From positions 88,915 to 152,914 of the forward strand of contig DATMGU010000070.1 in NCBI GenBank assembly GCA_035555315.1: 64,000 nt of DNA, given 5' to 3'. The translations under genes were made by a program, and so were the position numbers. The stretch is from DATMGU01 sp035555315. Lineage in GTDB: Bacteria; Pseudomonadota; Alphaproteobacteria; ATCC43930; CGMCC-115725. Positions 54,514-63,068 of this stretch are shown here, piece after piece (position 1 is the first letter of the stretch; each line of letters starts with the position of its first letter). The notes beneath the pieces were generated by a model. It was not told the DNA's origin, searched no databases, and worked only from the letters and a program-made list of their open reading frames with translations.

Positions 54514-54834
54514 ATGAGCGATACAGCGGAAATTCTCACCCAGGCCGGTGCCTGGCATCGCGACGGCAAAGGTGTCGCCCTCGCCACCGTCGTCACCACC
54601 TGGGGCTCCTCGCCCCGGCCGGTCGGCTCCAAGCTGGCTGTCGATGAGGCCGGGCATTTCGTCGGCTCGGTTTCAGGCGGCTGCGTCGAAGGGGCGGTCA
54701 TCGAGGTCGCCCAGCAGGTCATCGAGACCGGCACGCCGCGCTTGCTGGATTTCGGCGTCACCAATGAACAGGCCTGGGATGTCGGCCTCGCCTGCGGCGG
54801 CAAGGTGCGGATCTTCGTGGAACGCGTCGAATGA
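54514..54834 (+). CDS. XdhC/CoxI N-terminal-domain protein
   Basis: 106-aa protein corresponding to the XdhC_CoxI domain only ('GVALATVVTTWGSSPRPVGSKLAV', 'SVSGGCVEGAVIEVA', 'GLACGGKVRIFVE'). XdhC proteins bind molybdenum cofactor and help insert its sulfurated form into xanthine-dehydrogenase-family enzymes. Here the N- and C-terminal halves of XdhC are separate genes, overlapping by 4 nt (ATGA). Start ATG 54514 with 'gggggagcagacc' upstream. Confidence 0.9.
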   Translation: MSDTAEILTQAGAWHRDGKGVALATVVTTWGSSPRPVGSKLAVDEAGHFVGSVSGGCVEGAVIEVAQQVIETGTPRLLDFGVTNEQAWDVGLACGGKVRIFVERVE

Positions 54835-55559
54835 AAGCCGCCCTGATCGATCGGCTGCTGGCGGCCCAGCAAGCGGGGCAGCCGGTCGCGGTGGCGACCG
54901 AACTGGCCTCCGGCCGACAGGCGCTGGTGACCGATACGGCGAGCGAGGGTGACCTGACGCTCGATCCGGCGACGCTCGCCGCGGTGCGCGGGGCCATCGA
55001 GGCCGATGCCAGCACGACGGTGACGATCGGCGATACCGCGCTGTTCGTCGAGGTCTACAACCCGCCGCTGCGCCTGGTCGTGGTCGGTGCCGTCCATATC
55101 GCGCAGCCTTTGGCGCCGATGGCGGCGTTGGCGGGCTATCGGGTCACGGTCGTCGATCCGCGCAGCGCCTTCGCCGCCGATGAACGCTTCCCCGGCGTCG
55201 AGCTATCGACCGAATGGCCGGACGAGGCGTTGGCGCGGCTGCGCCCGGACCGGCGCACGGCGATCGTGACACTCACCCACGACCCAAAGCTCGACGATCC
55301 GGCGTTGGAAGCGGCGCTGCGTTCCGACGCGTTCTATGTGGGGGCCCTGGGTTCGCGCAAGACCCATGCGGCGCGGGTCGGACGGCTGACCGAAGCCGGC
55401 TTCGATGCCGCCGCGATCGGCCGCATCAAGGGGCCGGTCGGGCTCGCCATCGGTGCGCTCTCGCCCGCGGAGATCGCCATCTCGATCCTGGCGCAGATCA
55501 CCGCCGTCCTGCATGGCGCGCCGCTCGGCGATGCGGCACCGGAGCGGAAACCTGCATGA
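54831..55559 (+). CDS. XdhC Rossmann-domain protein
   Basis: 242-aa C-terminal-type XdhC/CoxF protein with 'LVVVGAVHIAQPLAPMAALAGYRVTVVDPR' (about 83-112; Rossmann GxxH variant), 'ALGSRKTHAARVGRL' and 'IKGPVGLAIGALSPAEIAISILAQI'. Acts with the preceding half-gene in molybdenum cofactor sulfuration/insertion. Stop overlaps the next start (ATGA). Confidence 0.9.
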   Translation: MKAALIDRLLAAQQAGQPVAVATELASGRQALVTDTASEGDLTLDPATLAAVRGAIEADASTTVTIGDTALFVEVYNPPLRLVVVGAVHIAQPLAPMAALAGYRVTVVDPRSAFAADERFPGVELSTEWPDEALARLRPDRRTAIVTLTHDPKLDDPALEAALRSDAFYVGALGSRKTHAARVGRLTEAGFDAAAIGRIKGPVGLAIGALSPAEIAISILAQITAVLHGAPLGDAAPERKPA

Positions 55560-57202
55560 AATTCGGCAATCTACCGCTCGACCAGGCGCGGGGCGCTGTC
55601 CTGGCACATCGGGCGCGGCTCGGCGACGGCACGTTGAAAAAGGGCCATGTGCTGACCGAGGCGGATCTCGCCCGGCTGGCCGAGGCCGGGTGGACCCATG
55701 TGATCGCCGCCCGGCTCGATGCCGAGGATGTCGCGGAAGATCAGGCGGCCGAGACGGCGGCGGCGGCTTGCATCGGAGATAACGTGACGGCGGGCTCGCC
55801 CTTCACCGGCCGGGTCAATCTGTTCGGCGCCTGCCGGGGGCTCGCGGTCATCGACCGGGCGCAGATCGACCGGTTGAACTTGATCGACGAGGCGTTGACC
55901 ATCGCGACCGTGCCACCTTACGCCGTGGTCGAACCCAAGCAGATGCTGGCAACCATCAAGGTGATCCCGTTCGCGGTCCCCTGTCCGGTCCTCGAAACCT
56001 GGGTCGCCGGGGCGACCGACGCGGTACGGGTGGCGCCCTTCGTGGCTCAGCGGATCGGGCTGATCCAGACCCGGCTGGAGGGCCTCAAGGAAAGCGTGCT
56101 CGATCGGACCGCCAAGATCACCGAGGCCCGCGTCACGGATCTGGGCAGCAGCCTGCTCGGCGAGCGTCGGGTGGCGCATGAGGCGGCGGATGTCGCCGCC
56201 GCCATCGGCGCCCTCTTGGCCGAAGGCGCCGATCTGATCCTGGCCTCCGGCGCCTCGGCCATCGTCGATCGGGATGACGTGATCCCCGCCGCGATCGTCG
56301 CCCGGGGCGGGTCGATCACGCATTTCGGCATGCCGGTCGATCCGGGCAATCTGCTGCTGATCGGCCGGATCGGCAAGGTCACCGTGTTGGGCTTGCCGGG
56401 CTGCGCACGCTCGCCGAAGCTCAACGGCTTCGATTGGATCCTGCAGCGGTTGGCCGCGCGGCTGCCGGTCGGTCGCGAGGACATCATGCGGCTCGGCGCC
56501 GGCGGCCTGCTGGCGGAGATCCCGACCCGCCCGCAACCCCGCGCCGGGGAGCAAGCCGTGGCGCCCCTCATCCGCGATCGCCCGTCGCATGCCCCACGCA
56601 TCGCCGCGATCGTGCTCGCGGCCGGCCAGTCGCGGCGGATGGGCGAACGCAACAAGCTGCTGATCGAGGTCGCGGGCAAATCCATGGTCGCCCATGCCGT
56701 CGACGCCGCGCGCGGCGCCGGCGTCAGCCAGATCATCGTGGTGACCGGCCACGAGCCCGGCGACGTCGCCGCCGCCCTTGCCGGCCGACCGGTCCGTCTG
56801 GTGCATAATCCACGCTTCGCCGAGGGGATGGCCGGGTCGATCGGCGCCGGCATCGGCGCCCTCGGCGATGATATCGACGCGGCGATCATCATGCTGGGCG
56901 ACATGCCCAGGGTCGCCGCCGCCGAGCTGGGGCGGTTGATCGCCGCCTATAACCCGGTCGAGGGTCGCGCCATCATCGTGCCGACCCGGCACGGCAGACG
57001 GGGTAATCCGGTCCTGTGGGATCGGTCATGCTTCGCTGAATTGGGCCGGCTGCGTGGCGACGTCGGCGCCCGCGGCCTGATCGACGCCCATGCCGATTGG
57101 CTGGCCGAGATCGAGATGGTGGACGACCATGTCCTGCTGGATATCGATACGCCCGAAGCCCTGGCGGCCTTCACCGGCAATCGGCCCATGCCGCCCGGCT
57201 AG
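55556..57202 (+). CDS. Molybdopterin-binding domain fused to a MobA-like (MocA) nucleotidyltransferase
   Basis: 548-aa bifunctional protein. Residues 1 to about 335 resemble molybdopterin-binding MoeA/MoaB-like proteins ('LKKGHVLTEADLARLAEAGW', 'DLILASGASAIVDRDDVIPAAI', 'LLLIGRIGKVTVLGLPGCARSPKLNGFDW'). Residues about 350-545 are a MobA/MocA NTP transferase ('IVLAAGQSRRMGERNKLL', 'GDMPRVAAAEL', 'GNPVLWD', 'DIDTPEAL'). MocA makes the cytosine dinucleotide cofactor used by xanthine-dehydrogenase-family enzymes, fitting the upstream CoxSLM hydroxylase. Confidence 0.88.
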   Translation: MKFGNLPLDQARGAVLAHRARLGDGTLKKGHVLTEADLARLAEAGWTHVIAARLDAEDVAEDQAAETAAAACIGDNVTAGSPFTGRVNLFGACRGLAVIDRAQIDRLNLIDEALTIATVPPYAVVEPKQMLATIKVIPFAVPCPVLETWVAGATDAVRVAPFVAQRIGLIQTRLEGLKESVLDRTAKITEARVTDLGSSLLGERRVAHEAADVAAAIGALLAEGADLILASGASAIVDRDDVIPAAIVARGGSITHFGMPVDPGNLLLIGRIGKVTVLGLPGCARSPKLNGFDWILQRLAARLPVGREDIMRLGAGGLLAEIPTRPQPRAGEQAVAPLIRDRPSHAPRIAAIVLAAGQSRRMGERNKLLIEVAGKSMVAHAVDAARGAGVSQIIVVTGHEPGDVAAALAGRPVRLVHNPRFAEGMAGSIGAGIGALGDDIDAAIIMLGDMPRVAAAELGRLIAAYNPVEGRAIIVPTRHGRRGNPVLWDRSCFAELGRLRGDVGARGLIDAHADWLAEIEMVDDHVLLDIDTPEALAAFTGNRPMPPG

Positions 57203-57214
57203 CAGCGAGTCGGC

Positions 57215-57529
57215 TTAGCGATGGACGAAAGTCAGGCCGACGGCGACGGCCACCCCCAGCATGATGGCAACGCCGGCGACGATGACGACCAACAGCATGC
57301 TGCTCTTCGCTGCCGGCTCGTCCGGGACCTTCGCCGTGGTGTCGAAGATCGTCGTATGCCGTTCGCGCCCGGTCTCGCTATCCCGTTCGGTCTTGATCAG
57401 CCGCACCACGTCGTAGGTGCCTTGGCGATAAGTGTGGAGCGCCTGTTTCAAGGCGGTCTGTTCGTCGGCGAAAGCGACGGGTGCCATCGGCACACCACCT
57501 CGGCCGCCGTGTAATGCATATGACGCCAT
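57215..57529 (-). CDS. Small single-pass membrane protein, unknown function
   Basis: 104 aa. A soluble N-terminal part ('TALKQALHTYRQGTYDVVRLIKTERD') is followed by a C-terminal membrane helix at about 79-101 ('LLVVIVAGVAIMLGVAVAVGLTF'). No family recognised. An internal ATG at residue 15 is an alternative start. Convergent with the cofactor fusion gene, 12 bp apart. Confidence 0.6.
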   Translation of the reverse strand: MASYALHGGRGGVPMAPVAFADEQTALKQALHTYRQGTYDVVRLIKTERDSETGRERHTTIFDTTAKVPDEPAAKSSMLLVVIVAGVAIMLGVAVAVGLTFVHR

Positions 57530-57706
57530 CGTCGACCCTCCTCCATCCGCTACACAGAGTCAGTAAACATGCGACTTGATTAATATTCTGTGTGGATTGG
57601 CGGATGACGAGCTGTCGATTTTCAGCCCACGAGCAGGAATAACCGGCCGGGCATGGCCGTTGATGCCATGGCCGGTTATGGCCAGGGTTCGCGAAGGATT
57701 GCTGTC

Positions 57707-57838
57707 ATGGGCACGATGATCGGACTGCTGATGTTCGGAACCAGCTTGGTTAGCTTGGCGCTGGGCGAGATCAGCCTGGGCCTGCCGTTTCTAGGCGTAG
57801 CCGTCGGGTCGGGCGTGCTGATGTCGCTCCGCACCTGA
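57707..57838 (+). CDS. Possible very small hydrophobic protein
   Basis: 43 codons from an ATG preceded by 'aagga' at good spacing; an earlier in-frame ATG exists at 57653. Almost entirely hydrophobic, with two potential helices separated by 'GEISLG'. No homology recognised; could be a spurious frame. Confidence 0.35.
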   Translation: MGTMIGLLMFGTSLVSLALGEISLGLPFLGVAVGSGVLMSLRT

Positions 57839-57896
57839 GTGCCGGGACGCCGGGTGGAAGCCGCCCGGCGGCAACCTGTCTAATGCGACAGCCTGC

Positions 57897-58202
57897 CTAA
57901 TACAGGTGCTCGGACACGTAGGGAATGCTCGGAAACGGCTTGTAGCGGGGGCAGCGGATCTGCGCCACGCTGATGTCGCCCTTGTCCGACGGCGCGGTAC
58001 TGGTGCTCAACGTATCGACGCTATCCGCGCAATACTGCTTGGCGACCACCGCCGTGAGCTGCGGATCGGTGCTCAGAAAGGGCGTCGGCTTGGGTGCCGC
58101 GACCGAGCCGCTGACGGAGAATTCCTGCACGTCGCTATTCGGCATCAAGGTGCAACCGCCGACCATCAGGCTCACCATAGCCGCGACCATACCGACACGC
58201 AT
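57897..58202 (-). CDS. Hypothetical lipoprotein
   Basis: 101-aa predicted lipoprotein from ATG 58202 with lipobox 'LMVGGC' (Cys17). Mature part contains two further cysteines ('KQYCADSVDT', 'AQIRCPRYKPF'). No known family. An upstream in-frame start (58244) would add a basic leader that obscures the signal peptide. Confidence 0.6.
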   Translation of the reverse strand: MRVGMVAAMVSLMVGGCTLMPNSDVQEFSVSGSVAAPKPTPFLSTDPQLTAVVAKQYCADSVDTLSTSTAPSDKGDISVAQIRCPRYKPFPSIPYVSEHLY

Positions 58203-58458
58203 CCGCCCGCCTCCGCCCCTCGCCCGATCCACCGGCCGGACCATCCGGTACCGTCGGGCAGCGTCATCCTAAGCGGTGTCGCCTCGGCGCGAAAGCCCCG
58301 GCGAGCACGCCACACCTCCGCCTAACATGTTGCCGCGCGGGTAGTCGCCCGGAATTTTATCATTGGTTAACTGTGGGGGTGTCATCGTCCTCGGCGAGCC
58401 GCGACTTGGTGGAATACCTCGCGCGGCATCAGGTCGGCTGTATGTGTGAGGCTCGATA

Positions 58459-60363
58459 ATGCGGATCGCGCTGCCTGAGTCGATCAGCAGCAAGTTGTTT
58501 TTTTCCTTTTTCGCCATGAGTGTCATTACGGGCGCTCTGGGCGTTTGGGGGGTCAACGCCATCACGGCGGCGGGCCACATCGTCGTAGAAACCTACGACA
58601 AGCCATTGATGTCGATCAATTTCGCCCGATCCGCCGGCTCGACTTTCCTGCAAATGGAAAACCGCGCTTTACGGGCCAGACTGGGCGACCAGCCAATCGC
58701 CAACGCCGACGACATGTCGACATTGGAAGCCTCGTTCTCCGACAACCTCAACATCGCCGAACAACGCTCCCTATCCTCGCGCTCCCGGCAGCGTATCCAG
58801 GCGATCCGCGCCCAGATCGATCGGTGGGCCCAGCTTCGCCAGGCGGGGCAATCGAACAGCGCCGCATTCGACGCCCTGTCGCCCGCGATCACCACCGCGT
58901 TCGACGACCTGACCGAGCAGATGGCCGAGGACGCCTTTCTCGAGCGTCAGAAGGCGGTCAGCGCGATCGCCACGACTCGCGACGTCGGAATCGCCGCGAC
59001 CGCGCTGGCCTTTCTGCTCTCGGGCGTGATCACCCTGGTACTCGGGCGACGGATCGTCCGGCCGCTCTCGGCGGCGGCGGCGGTCGCCAATCGTATCGCC
59101 AATGGCGAGCTGGAAACCGCGATTCCCCTCGGCGGTAAGGACGAGACCGGTACCCTGCTGCGCTCGATGACCGTGATGCAGGACAGCATCCGCGCCATGA
59201 TGGAACGCGAGGCGGCACAACGCCGCTCCGCTCAGGGCCGCCTGGTCGACGCGCTGGAAAGCACCCGCGAGGCAATGCTGCTGCTCGACGAGACTGGTCG
59301 GGTGGTGATCGCCAACACCCAGATCGGCCGGTTCTTTCCGCTGCTCGCCCATGAATTGGCCGAGGACACTCTCTTCGCCGACGGCTTGCTCCCGTTCTCG
59401 CCGGCGGAACTCGGGATCATCATCGAGCCCGGGTCACAGCCGGGCCTCGCCGAATTGCTGACGACGCCGGGGGAGATCCGGCTGACCGACGACCGCTGGC
59501 TTCGGATCAGCAGCACCGCGCTGCGCGACGGTGGCACTTTCCTGTTCTGGAGCGATATCACCGAGCTCAAGGAACGCGAGGAAGGCTATCGCATCGCCAA
59601 ATACCAGGCGGAATTGGCCAGCACCGCGAAGAGCCATTTCCTGGCGACGATGAGCCATGAACTGCGCACGCCGCTCAACGCCATCATCGGCTTTTCCGAG
59701 ATCATCGTCGGAGAGTTGTTCGGCAAGCTCGGCAATCCGAGCTACCGAGACTATGCGGGAAACATCCTGCTCAGCGGCCAGCGTCTGCTGGAGATCATCA
59801 ATGGCGTCCTCGATCTGGCAGATAGCGAGTCCGGTAAGCTGGTGCTGCGGCCCGAACCGCTGAAGCCGCGACGACTGATGACCGAATGCGCCGGGGCCGT
59901 CGCCGCCGATTGCGCGCGAGGCCAACTCGATATCGCGGTGGAGGTTCCCCACGACCTGCCGCCGGTCTGGGCGGATCGCACGAAGCTGCGCCAGGTGTTG
60001 CGCAATCTTCTCTCGAACGCCGTCAAGTTCAGCCCGGCCGGCGGCCGCATCACCCTATCCGCCTCCCCGGCACCGGGCGCCCTGGTCGAGCTTCGGGTGA
60101 CGGATACCGGTATCGGCATGCGGCCGGAGGATATCCCCGTCGCGCTCAGCCTGTTCGGCCAGATCGAGGGCAATTTCAATCGACAATACGAAGGCTGCGG
60201 CGTGGGATTGCCCCTCGCCAAGGCACTGATCCAAATGCATGGCGGCCGGATCGCCATCAGCAGCACGCCCGGCAGCGGCACCACCGTCTCGATTTTCCTG
60301 CTGGACGCCGATGCGATCACCGAGGAGGCCCTGGCCGGCCATATGATGAACACCGCCGCCTAA
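58459..60363 (+). CDS. HAMP-containing sensor histidine kinase
   Basis: 634-aa hybrid-less kinase. Helix 1 about 13-36, periplasmic helical sensor about 37-172, helix 2 about 175-197, HAMP about 197-250, PAS-like region about 262-370, HisKA with phosphoacceptor His400 in 'MSHELRTPLNAIIGFSE', and HATPase_c with N box 'LLSNAVKFSP', G1 'DTGIGM' and G2 'GCGVGLPLAKAL'. The ALNAIIGFSE type is frequent in alphaproteobacterial PleC/DivJ-like kinases. No response regulator gene is adjacent. Ligand unknown. Confidence 0.92.
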   Translation: MRIALPESISSKLFFSFFAMSVITGALGVWGVNAITAAGHIVVETYDKPLMSINFARSAGSTFLQMENRALRARLGDQPIANADDMSTLEASFSDNLNIAEQRSLSSRSRQRIQAIRAQIDRWAQLRQAGQSNSAAFDALSPAITTAFDDLTEQMAEDAFLERQKAVSAIATTRDVGIAATALAFLLSGVITLVLGRRIVRPLSAAAAVANRIANGELETAIPLGGKDETGTLLRSMTVMQDSIRAMMEREAAQRRSAQGRLVDALESTREAMLLLDETGRVVIANTQIGRFFPLLAHELAEDTLFADGLLPFSPAELGIIIEPGSQPGLAELLTTPGEIRLTDDRWLRISSTALRDGGTFLFWSDITELKEREEGYRIAKYQAELASTAKSHFLATMSHELRTPLNAIIGFSEIIVGELFGKLGNPSYRDYAGNILLSGQRLLEIINGVLDLADSESGKLVLRPEPLKPRRLMTECAGAVAADCARGQLDIAVEVPHDLPPVWADRTKLRQVLRNLLSNAVKFSPAGGRITLSASPAPGALVELRVTDTGIGMRPEDIPVALSLFGQIEGNFNRQYEGCGVGLPLAKALIQMHGGRIAISSTPGSGTTVSIFLLDADAITEEALAGHMMNTAA

Positions 60364-60478
60364 GCCGTTAACCACCCGTCTTGACCGGCGTGCCGCCAAG
60401 TGGTTCGGTTCGTTCAACCGAAACCACGGGCCGACCGGCGATCGCCGCCTCGGCCATCGCGAGCATGGGAGACGGACG

Positions 60479-61912
60479 ATGCAGCAACAGGTAGCCCTCT
60501 ACATCAACGGCGAGTGGTGTCAGGCAAGCGACGGGCGGACGGCCGATGTGGTCAACCCAGCGACCGCGAAAGTCATCGGCAAGGTGCCCTTGGCGAGCCA
60601 AGCGGATCTGGACCGGGCGCTCGCCGCGGCGGAGGCCGGCTTCAAGGTCTGGCGCAAGACCTCGGCCTATGACCGCTCCAAGCTGCTGCGCAAGGCGGCC
60701 CAGCTGCTGCGCGAGCGGGCCGACGATGTGGCGCGGCTGATCACGCTCGAACAAGGCAAGCCACTTGCCGAGGGCAAGCTCGAGACGCTGACCTCGGCCG
60801 ATGTCATCGATTGGTTCGCCGAGGAAGGCCGCCGTGCCTATGGGCGGGTGATCCCCGCCCGGATGGAAGGCGTTCGGCAGATCGTCACGAGCGAGCCGAT
60901 CGGCCCAGTCGCCGGCTTCAGCCCGTGGAATTTTCCGGTCTCGCAGGCCGTCCGCAAGATCGGCGGGGCGCTGGGAGCCGGCTGTTCGATCATCATCAAG
61001 CCGCCGGAGGAAACGCCGTCGAGCTGCGTCGAGCTGATCCGGGTGTTCCACGACGCGGGCTTGCCGCCCGGCGTGCTGAACATGGTGTTCGGCGTGCCGG
61101 CCGAGATCTCCAGCTATCTCGTCCCGTCGCCGATCATCCGCAAGGTCTCGTTCACCGGGTCGGTGCCGGTCGGCAAGCATCTGGGCGCGCTTTCCGCCCA
61201 GCACATGAAGCGCAGCACCATGGAGCTCGGCGGCCACGCGCCGCTGATCGTGTTCGAGGATGCCGACCCGGCGGCGGCGGCCGGCGTCGCGGCGGCCATG
61301 AAATTCCGCAATGCCGGTCAGGTCTGCGTCTCGCCGTCGCGCTTTTTCATCCATGAAAAGGTCTATGACAGCTTCGTCGGCCGGTTCACCGACATCGTCA
61401 AATCCCTGAAGGTCGGCGATGGGCTGGAGCCGGGGACGCAGATGGGGCCGCTCGCCAACAGCCGGCGGGTCGACGCGATGGAACGCCTGGTCGGCGACGC
61501 GGTGGAGCGCGGTGCCAAGATCGCGACCGGCGGCAACCGGATCGGCAATCAAGGCTATTTCTTCGAGCCCACCGTGCTGACCGACGTGCCGCCGGACGCC
61601 CGTTTGCTGCATGAGGAGCCGTTCGGCCCGGTCGCCCCGATGCTGCGCTTCACGAATTTCGACGAGGTGATGACCGAGGCCAATAGCCTGCCCTTCGGCC
61701 TCGCCGCCTATGCCTTCACCCGCTCCGCCAAGACCGCCAACGCGGTCGCCGACGGCTTCGAAAGCGGCATGGTATCGATCAACCATGCCGGCCTGGCGTT
61801 GCCCGAGACACCGTTCGGCGGCATCAAGGACAGCGGCTATGGCAGCGAAGGCGGCATCGAGGGCCTCGACGCCTATCTGGTGACGAAGTTCGTCAGCCAT
61901 CTCGGCACCTGA
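60479..61912 (+). CDS. NAD(P)-dependent aldehyde dehydrogenase (succinate-semialdehyde dehydrogenase-like)
   Basis: 477-aa ALDH superfamily enzyme. 'FSPWNFPVSQAVRKIGGAL' (cofactor/Asn), 'FTGSVPVGK', 'TMELGGHAPLIVF' (general base Glu) and 'NAGQVCVSPSRF' (catalytic Cys). The last element normally reads GQxC in the SSADH/GabD clade. Substrate probably a semialdehyde or similar. Monocistronic; a copy of the 161-bp palindromic repeat begins 34 bp after its stop. Confidence 0.9.
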   Translation: MQQQVALYINGEWCQASDGRTADVVNPATAKVIGKVPLASQADLDRALAAAEAGFKVWRKTSAYDRSKLLRKAAQLLRERADDVARLITLEQGKPLAEGKLETLTSADVIDWFAEEGRRAYGRVIPARMEGVRQIVTSEPIGPVAGFSPWNFPVSQAVRKIGGALGAGCSIIIKPPEETPSSCVELIRVFHDAGLPPGVLNMVFGVPAEISSYLVPSPIIRKVSFTGSVPVGKHLGALSAQHMKRSTMELGGHAPLIVFEDADPAAAAGVAAAMKFRNAGQVCVSPSRFFIHEKVYDSFVGRFTDIVKSLKVGDGLEPGTQMGPLANSRRVDAMERLVGDAVERGAKIATGGNRIGNQGYFFEPTVLTDVPPDARLLHEEPFGPVAPMLRFTNFDEVMTEANSLPFGLAAYAFTRSAKTANAVADGFESGMVSINHAGLALPETPFGGIKDSGYGSEGGIEGLDAYLVTKFVSHLGT

Positions 61913-61946
61913 ACCCATCGTCAGCCACCATCGGCCGGGGTCCTCA

Positions 61947-62107
61947 GAGACCGTTTGAGAATGCAGCGGCGGAGGGCCGGCGAGGGATTTTTCGGGTCGG
62001 GAAGGAGGTCGTGCAGCCACGATGCTGGGACATCGTGGCAAACGGCTGACGCTCCCGGCGCGGAAAAGACCCGCTGGGCCGACCCGACCGCGTTCTCAAA
62101 CGGTCTC
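61947..62107. repeat. 161-bp palindromic repeat element, copy 2
   Basis: Same length and termini (GAGACCGTTTGAGAA ... reverse complement) as the copy at 17911-18071, in the same orientation. Central hairpin is perfect here (CCACGATG / CATCGTGG around 'ctggga'). Flanks read 'ctca' before and 'tcag' after, so a 3-bp TCA duplication is possible but not matched by copy 1. Located between the aldehyde dehydrogenase and a toxin-antitoxin graveyard. Confidence 0.9.
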
Positions 62108-62135
62108 TCAGGGGCCGATGGTGGTCATTCAAATC

Positions 62136-62327
62136 TCACGCTTCGCCTTCGGCAGTTTTACGAAGGGCCGCCGCACGGTGTTTGGCAAAATATGCTTCGA
62201 CTTCATCGTCCGGCATCGGTGGGCGCGGATCGTCCAATGCCTCCCGCACCCTCGCTCGGAACCAAGCATCATGAGCCAAGGGAGCGGTGGCAAAATCGAA
62301 GGGCAAGGTGCCTCTTTCCCATGAGCT
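62136..62327 (-). pseudogene. RelB-like antitoxin, C-terminal remnant
   Basis: 63 open codons between a TGA at 62328-62330 and the stop at 62136-62138, without an ATG/GTG start near the top. The translation 'RGTLPFDFA ... AHDAWFRARVREALDDPRPPMPDDEV' (two separate pieces) matches the C-terminal half of RelB/DinJ-type antitoxins (G-x-LPF, then HDxWFRxxVxxALxDPRPxxPxDEV). The DNA-binding N-terminal half is absent in all frames upstream, and no cognate toxin follows. Probably a decayed module. Confidence 0.65.
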
Positions 62328-62387
62328 TCAGGCGTGGACTATCGGGGCCAGTCCAGCATAGGCTTCAGCATATGCAAGGGAGCTGCC

Positions 62388-62621
62388 GTGATATTCGAAC
62401 GACACGTCAAACTTTTCAAGAACGGACGAAACCAGGCGGTTCGAATTCCCCGCGAGTTCGAACTTCCGGGCGAGGACGCGATCATGCGCAAGGAGGGCGA
62501 ACGGCTCATCATCGAACCCGCTCCACCGAAATCCTTGCTCGCGTTATTGGCGTCTCTCTCGCCGATAGAGGAAGAATTTCCGCCAATTTCCGATTCGGTC
62601 CCTGATCCTGTCGAGCTGTGA
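62388..62621 (+). CDS. vapB: VapB-type antitoxin (AbrB/SpoVT fold)
   Basis: 77-aa antitoxin from GTG 62388 with 'aaggga' 7 nt upstream. 'HVKLFKNGRNQAVRIPREFELPG' (residues about 5-27; core 'NGRNQAVRIP') is the swapped-hairpin AbrB DNA-binding motif of VapB. Acidic/hydrophobic C-terminus should clamp VapC. Stop and vapC start overlap (TGATG). Intact, although its toxin partner is frameshifted. Confidence 0.88.
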   Translation: MIFERHVKLFKNGRNQAVRIPREFELPGEDAIMRKEGERLIIEPAPPKSLLALLASLSPIEEEFPPISDSVPDPVEL

Positions 62622-63048
62622 TGCGATACCTGCTGGACACCAATATCGTCTCGGATCTCATCCGTAACCCGCAAGGCCGCATAGCCGACCACGTCCGCAA
62701 GATCGGCGAAGCGCAAATCTGCACCAGCATCATCGTCGCGGCGGAATTACGATATGGTGCCATGAAGCAGGGTTCGTTGCGGCTGACGACTCAAGTTGAA
62801 GTGGTGCTTGGCAGCCTCGATATCCTCTCTTTCGAGATACCTGCCGATCTTTCGAGATACCTGCCGATGCAGCCTATGGTCTGATCCGAAACCAACTTGA
62901 ACAAACCGGCACGCCGATCGGAAGCAATGATCTGCTCATTGCTGCTCAAGCCGTTGCACTCGGCTATACCATCGTCACCGACAATGAGCGGGAGTTCGCC
63001 CGTGTCGCAGGCCTCCCTCTCGAGAATTGGCTCATTTCCGAGCCCTAA
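62621..63048 (+). pseudogene. vapC: VapC PIN-domain ribonuclease toxin, frameshifted by a 20-bp tandem duplication
   Basis: Reads 'MRYLLDTNIVSDLI' (first acidic residue) and 'VAAELRYG' (second) in frame, then a tandem duplication at 62829-62868 shifts the frame to a stop at 62884. In the shifted frame the coding sequence resumes perfectly: 'AAYGLIRNQLEQ', 'GSNDLLIAAQA' and 'TDNEREFARVAGLP' with the remaining PIN acidic residues, ending at TAA 63046-63048. Removing one 20-bp unit restores a full-length VapC of about 135 aa. As written, the product lacks half the active site. Confidence 0.88.
62829..62868 (+). repeat. 20-bp tandem duplication inside vapC
   Basis: Two identical adjacent 20-bp units (62829-62848 and 62849-62868) beginning CTTTCGAGATAC. 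Twenty is not a multiple of three, so it causes the vapC frameshift. The identity of the units suggests a recent slippage event or phase-variable toggle. Confidence 0.92.
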
Positions 63049-63068
63049 TCCAAGAAAAGCTTACCATC

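Noticed and set aside
60368..62041. 557-codon open frame antisense to the aldehyde dehydrogenase and running into the 161-bp repeat
   Set aside because: No recognisable motif; covers a conserved ALDH and a non-coding palindrome.
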